In this document: positions 62,906 through 64,000 of the stretch, piece by piece
How the letters are laid out: each line of letters opens with the position of its first letter
How positions within the stretch are numbered: the stretch's first letter is position 1
Source: Pseudochryseolinea flava
GTDB taxonomy: Bacteria > Bacteroidota > Bacteroidia > Cytophagales > Cyclobacteriaceae
Direction: 5' to 3'
Assembly (NCBI RefSeq): GCF_003286915.1
Contig: NZ_QMFY01000012.1
Span: 1 to 64,000, forward strand
DNA length: 64,000 bases
Made by a program: the position numbers and the translations under genes
The notes under the pieces: model-generated
The model's input: only the letters and a program-made list of their open reading frames with translations
Told to the model about the DNA's origin: nothing
The model's database searches: none

Positions 62906-63367
62906 ATGAAATCAAGATTTTCAAACGATATTAACATCAGAAATCGTCAAGCAGGATTTGAGTACGAACTGCTGGATAAGTATATCGCGGGCATGGTATT
63001 GACGGGAACTGAAATCAAATCTATCCGCGAAGGCAAAGTGAATCTACAAGACGGATTTTGCTATTTCAATAACGACGAACTTTTTGTGAAGGGAATAAAC
63101 ATCACGCCCTATGCGCAAGGCACCCATTACAACCATGTGGCTACACGCGAACGCAAGTTGTTGCTGAAGCGGGCGGAGATTAAAAAACTCGAAACGAAGA
63201 CGGAAGAGAAAGGATTTACGTTGATACCCACACGGTTGTTCATCAATGATCGTGGGTTAGCTAAATTGGAAATTGCATTGGCACGCGGGAAGAAGTTACA
63301 CGATAAGCGTGATAGTATTCGCGAGCGAGATGCTAAGCGCGAATTAAATCGCTTAAAACTTAAATAA
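62906..63367 (+). CDS. smpB: SsrA-binding protein (trans-translation)
   Basis: Binds tmRNA and brings it to stalled ribosomes. It carries the SmpB core: NRQAGFEYELLDKYIAGMVL, TGTEIKSIREGKVNLQDGF, the RERKLLLKRAEIKKL stretch, a GFTLIPTRLFIN loop and the basic C-terminal tail KKLHDKRDSIRERDAKRE. At 153 residues it is typical. It is 15 bases after the thioesterase gene, in a tsaD-thioesterase-smpB order. The tmRNA gene itself is not in the window. Confidence 0.97.
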   Translation: MKSRFSNDINIRNRQAGFEYELLDKYIAGMVLTGTEIKSIREGKVNLQDGFCYFNNDELFVKGINITPYAQGTHYNHVATRERKLLLKRAEIKKLETKTEEKGFTLIPTRLFINDRGLAKLEIALARGKKLHDKRDSIRERDAKRELNRLKLK

Positions 63368-63378
63368 TATTGGTCTGC

Positions 63379-64000
63379 ATGGAGAATTTGGAATTTGGTG
63401 TTTGCCGTCTGAGTGTTGTACCCGTTCGCGGAGAAGCTTCAGATAGAGCGGAACAAGTCACGCAACTTCTGTTTGGAGATCACTATGAACTTCTGGAGTG
63501 GCATAAAGAAAGGAAATGGTGTCGCATCAGAATACAATACGATCAATACGAAGGTTGGATCGATGCCAAACAGCACCACGCCATCAATGAAGAATATTTT
63601 CATTATCTCGATCGTGCTGAATTCAAGATAACGACAGACCTCACGTCGAGTATGCTGTATAATAAAAGCCCATTACTCATTTTAATGGGGAGCATGATTC
63701 CGATCTCAAGCTCCGAACTCTTTAAGATGGAAGAGCAATTCGCATTCAATGGCGAGGCGAAAAATCTTGGGCAAAAACGTGAATACGATTACCTTAAAAA
63801 TATTGCCATCAAATATTTGAATGCGCCGTATCTCTGGGGAGGAAAAAGTCCTTTCGGAATAGATTGCTCCGGTTTTGTACAAATGGTATTCAAGATTTGT
63901 GGTTATAAGCTGCTGCGCGATTCTTCACAGCAGGTAACACAAGGACGGAGTGTAGCAAGTCTTGCTGAGGCGCATGCGGGAGACTTAGCTTTTTTTAAGA
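63379..64000 (+). CDS. NlpC/P60 (C40) peptidase with N-terminal SH3-like domains, partial
   Basis: The gene runs off the right edge; 207 codons are visible. Bacterial SH3-like regions (about 5-75 and 80-135, QLLFGDHYELLEWHKERKW) precede the C40 peptidase domain, with the catalytic cysteine in GIDCSGFVQMVFK (about residue 170). The catalytic histidine is expected in LAEAHAGDLAFF just before the edge. Such enzymes cleave gamma-D-glutamyl bonds in cell-wall peptides. No signal peptide is visible at the ATG at 63379. Confidence 0.88.
   Translation, partial: MENLEFGVCRLSVVPVRGEASDRAEQVTQLLFGDHYELLEWHKERKWCRIRIQYDQYEGWIDAKQHHAINEEYFHYLDRAEFKITTDLTSSMLYNKSPLLILMGSMIPISSSELFKMEEQFAFNGEAKNLGQKREYDYLKNIAIKYLNAPYLWGGKSPFGIDCSGFVQMVFKICGYKLLRDSSQQVTQGRSVASLAEAHAGDLAFFK

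Noticed and set aside
1-64000. tRNA, rRNA or tmRNA genes
   Set aside because: I looked for typical tRNA arms with CCA-proximal stems and for tmRNA near smpB and saw none; only the RNase P RNA is supported.

Overview
The window comes from a member of the Bacteroidetes (Bacteroidota), most likely a free-living cytophagalean of the Chryseolinea/Ohtaekwangia kind. The sequence shows a SusC/SusD locus, a DUF6377-type membrane regulator, a secreted protein with a type IX secretion (T9SS) C-terminal domain, a PorE-like TPR/propeller/OmpA protein, a short AMP nucleosidase and a Ku/LigD end-joining pair. The species call is inference.

Layout. (1) 1-5176 is accessory DNA. A cut-off IS3 transposase is followed by four genes, all on the minus strand. 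They are separated by imperfect-hairpin spacers that resemble integron attC sites, and three spacers carry degenerate group II intron remnants on the plus strand. Gene, attC-like site and opposite-strand intron is the arrangement known for group IIC-attC introns in cassette arrays. One cassette encodes a DUF262/GmrSD-like restriction-type protein. No integrase is visible. (2) 5177-17258 has a spacer with short tandem repeats, a type II NADH dehydrogenase, a starch/maltodextrin-type polysaccharide utilisation locus (regulator, SusC, SusD, SusE-like, GH13 alpha-amylase), a single-domain response regulator and a PNPOx-fold protein. (3) 17837-28815 holds a small unknown protein, divergent Ku and LigD, a DUF1080 protein, a sugar locus (FHS permease, ROK kinase, LacI regulator), a UMF1-type MFS protein, AMP nucleosidase and an HsdR-N-like nuclease-fold protein.

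(4) 28854-45579 is the most unusual part: six tightly packed minus-strand genes. In order of transcription they encode an ATP/ADP-translocase-like membrane protein fused to HEAT repeats and a cNMP-binding domain, a protein with three TIR-like Rossmann domains, an nSTAND1 NTPase with a transmembrane helix, coiled coil and WD40 propeller, a TPR/outer-membrane barrel protein, a propeller lipoprotein, and a 2196-residue T9SS-type surface protein. The set links TIR/STAND signalling parts to the outer membrane and cell surface. I know of no described system with this composition. It is the best candidate for an undescribed system here. (5) 45806-53621 has the divergent PorE-like protein, a lipoprotein, QueA, MenC and a run of poorly known genes. 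(6) 53627-64000 is mainly housekeeping: an NtrC-like response regulator without a DNA-binding domain, RNase P RNA (rnpB), a repeat-rich spacer, DUF2279 protein, TamB, TsaD, a hot-dog thioesterase, SmpB and the start of an NlpC/P60 peptidase.

Starts were moved downstream wherever the longest frame opened with a non-ATG codon or ran ahead of a clear signal peptide or conserved N-terminus. All function calls rest on motifs and family knowledge, with no database search.
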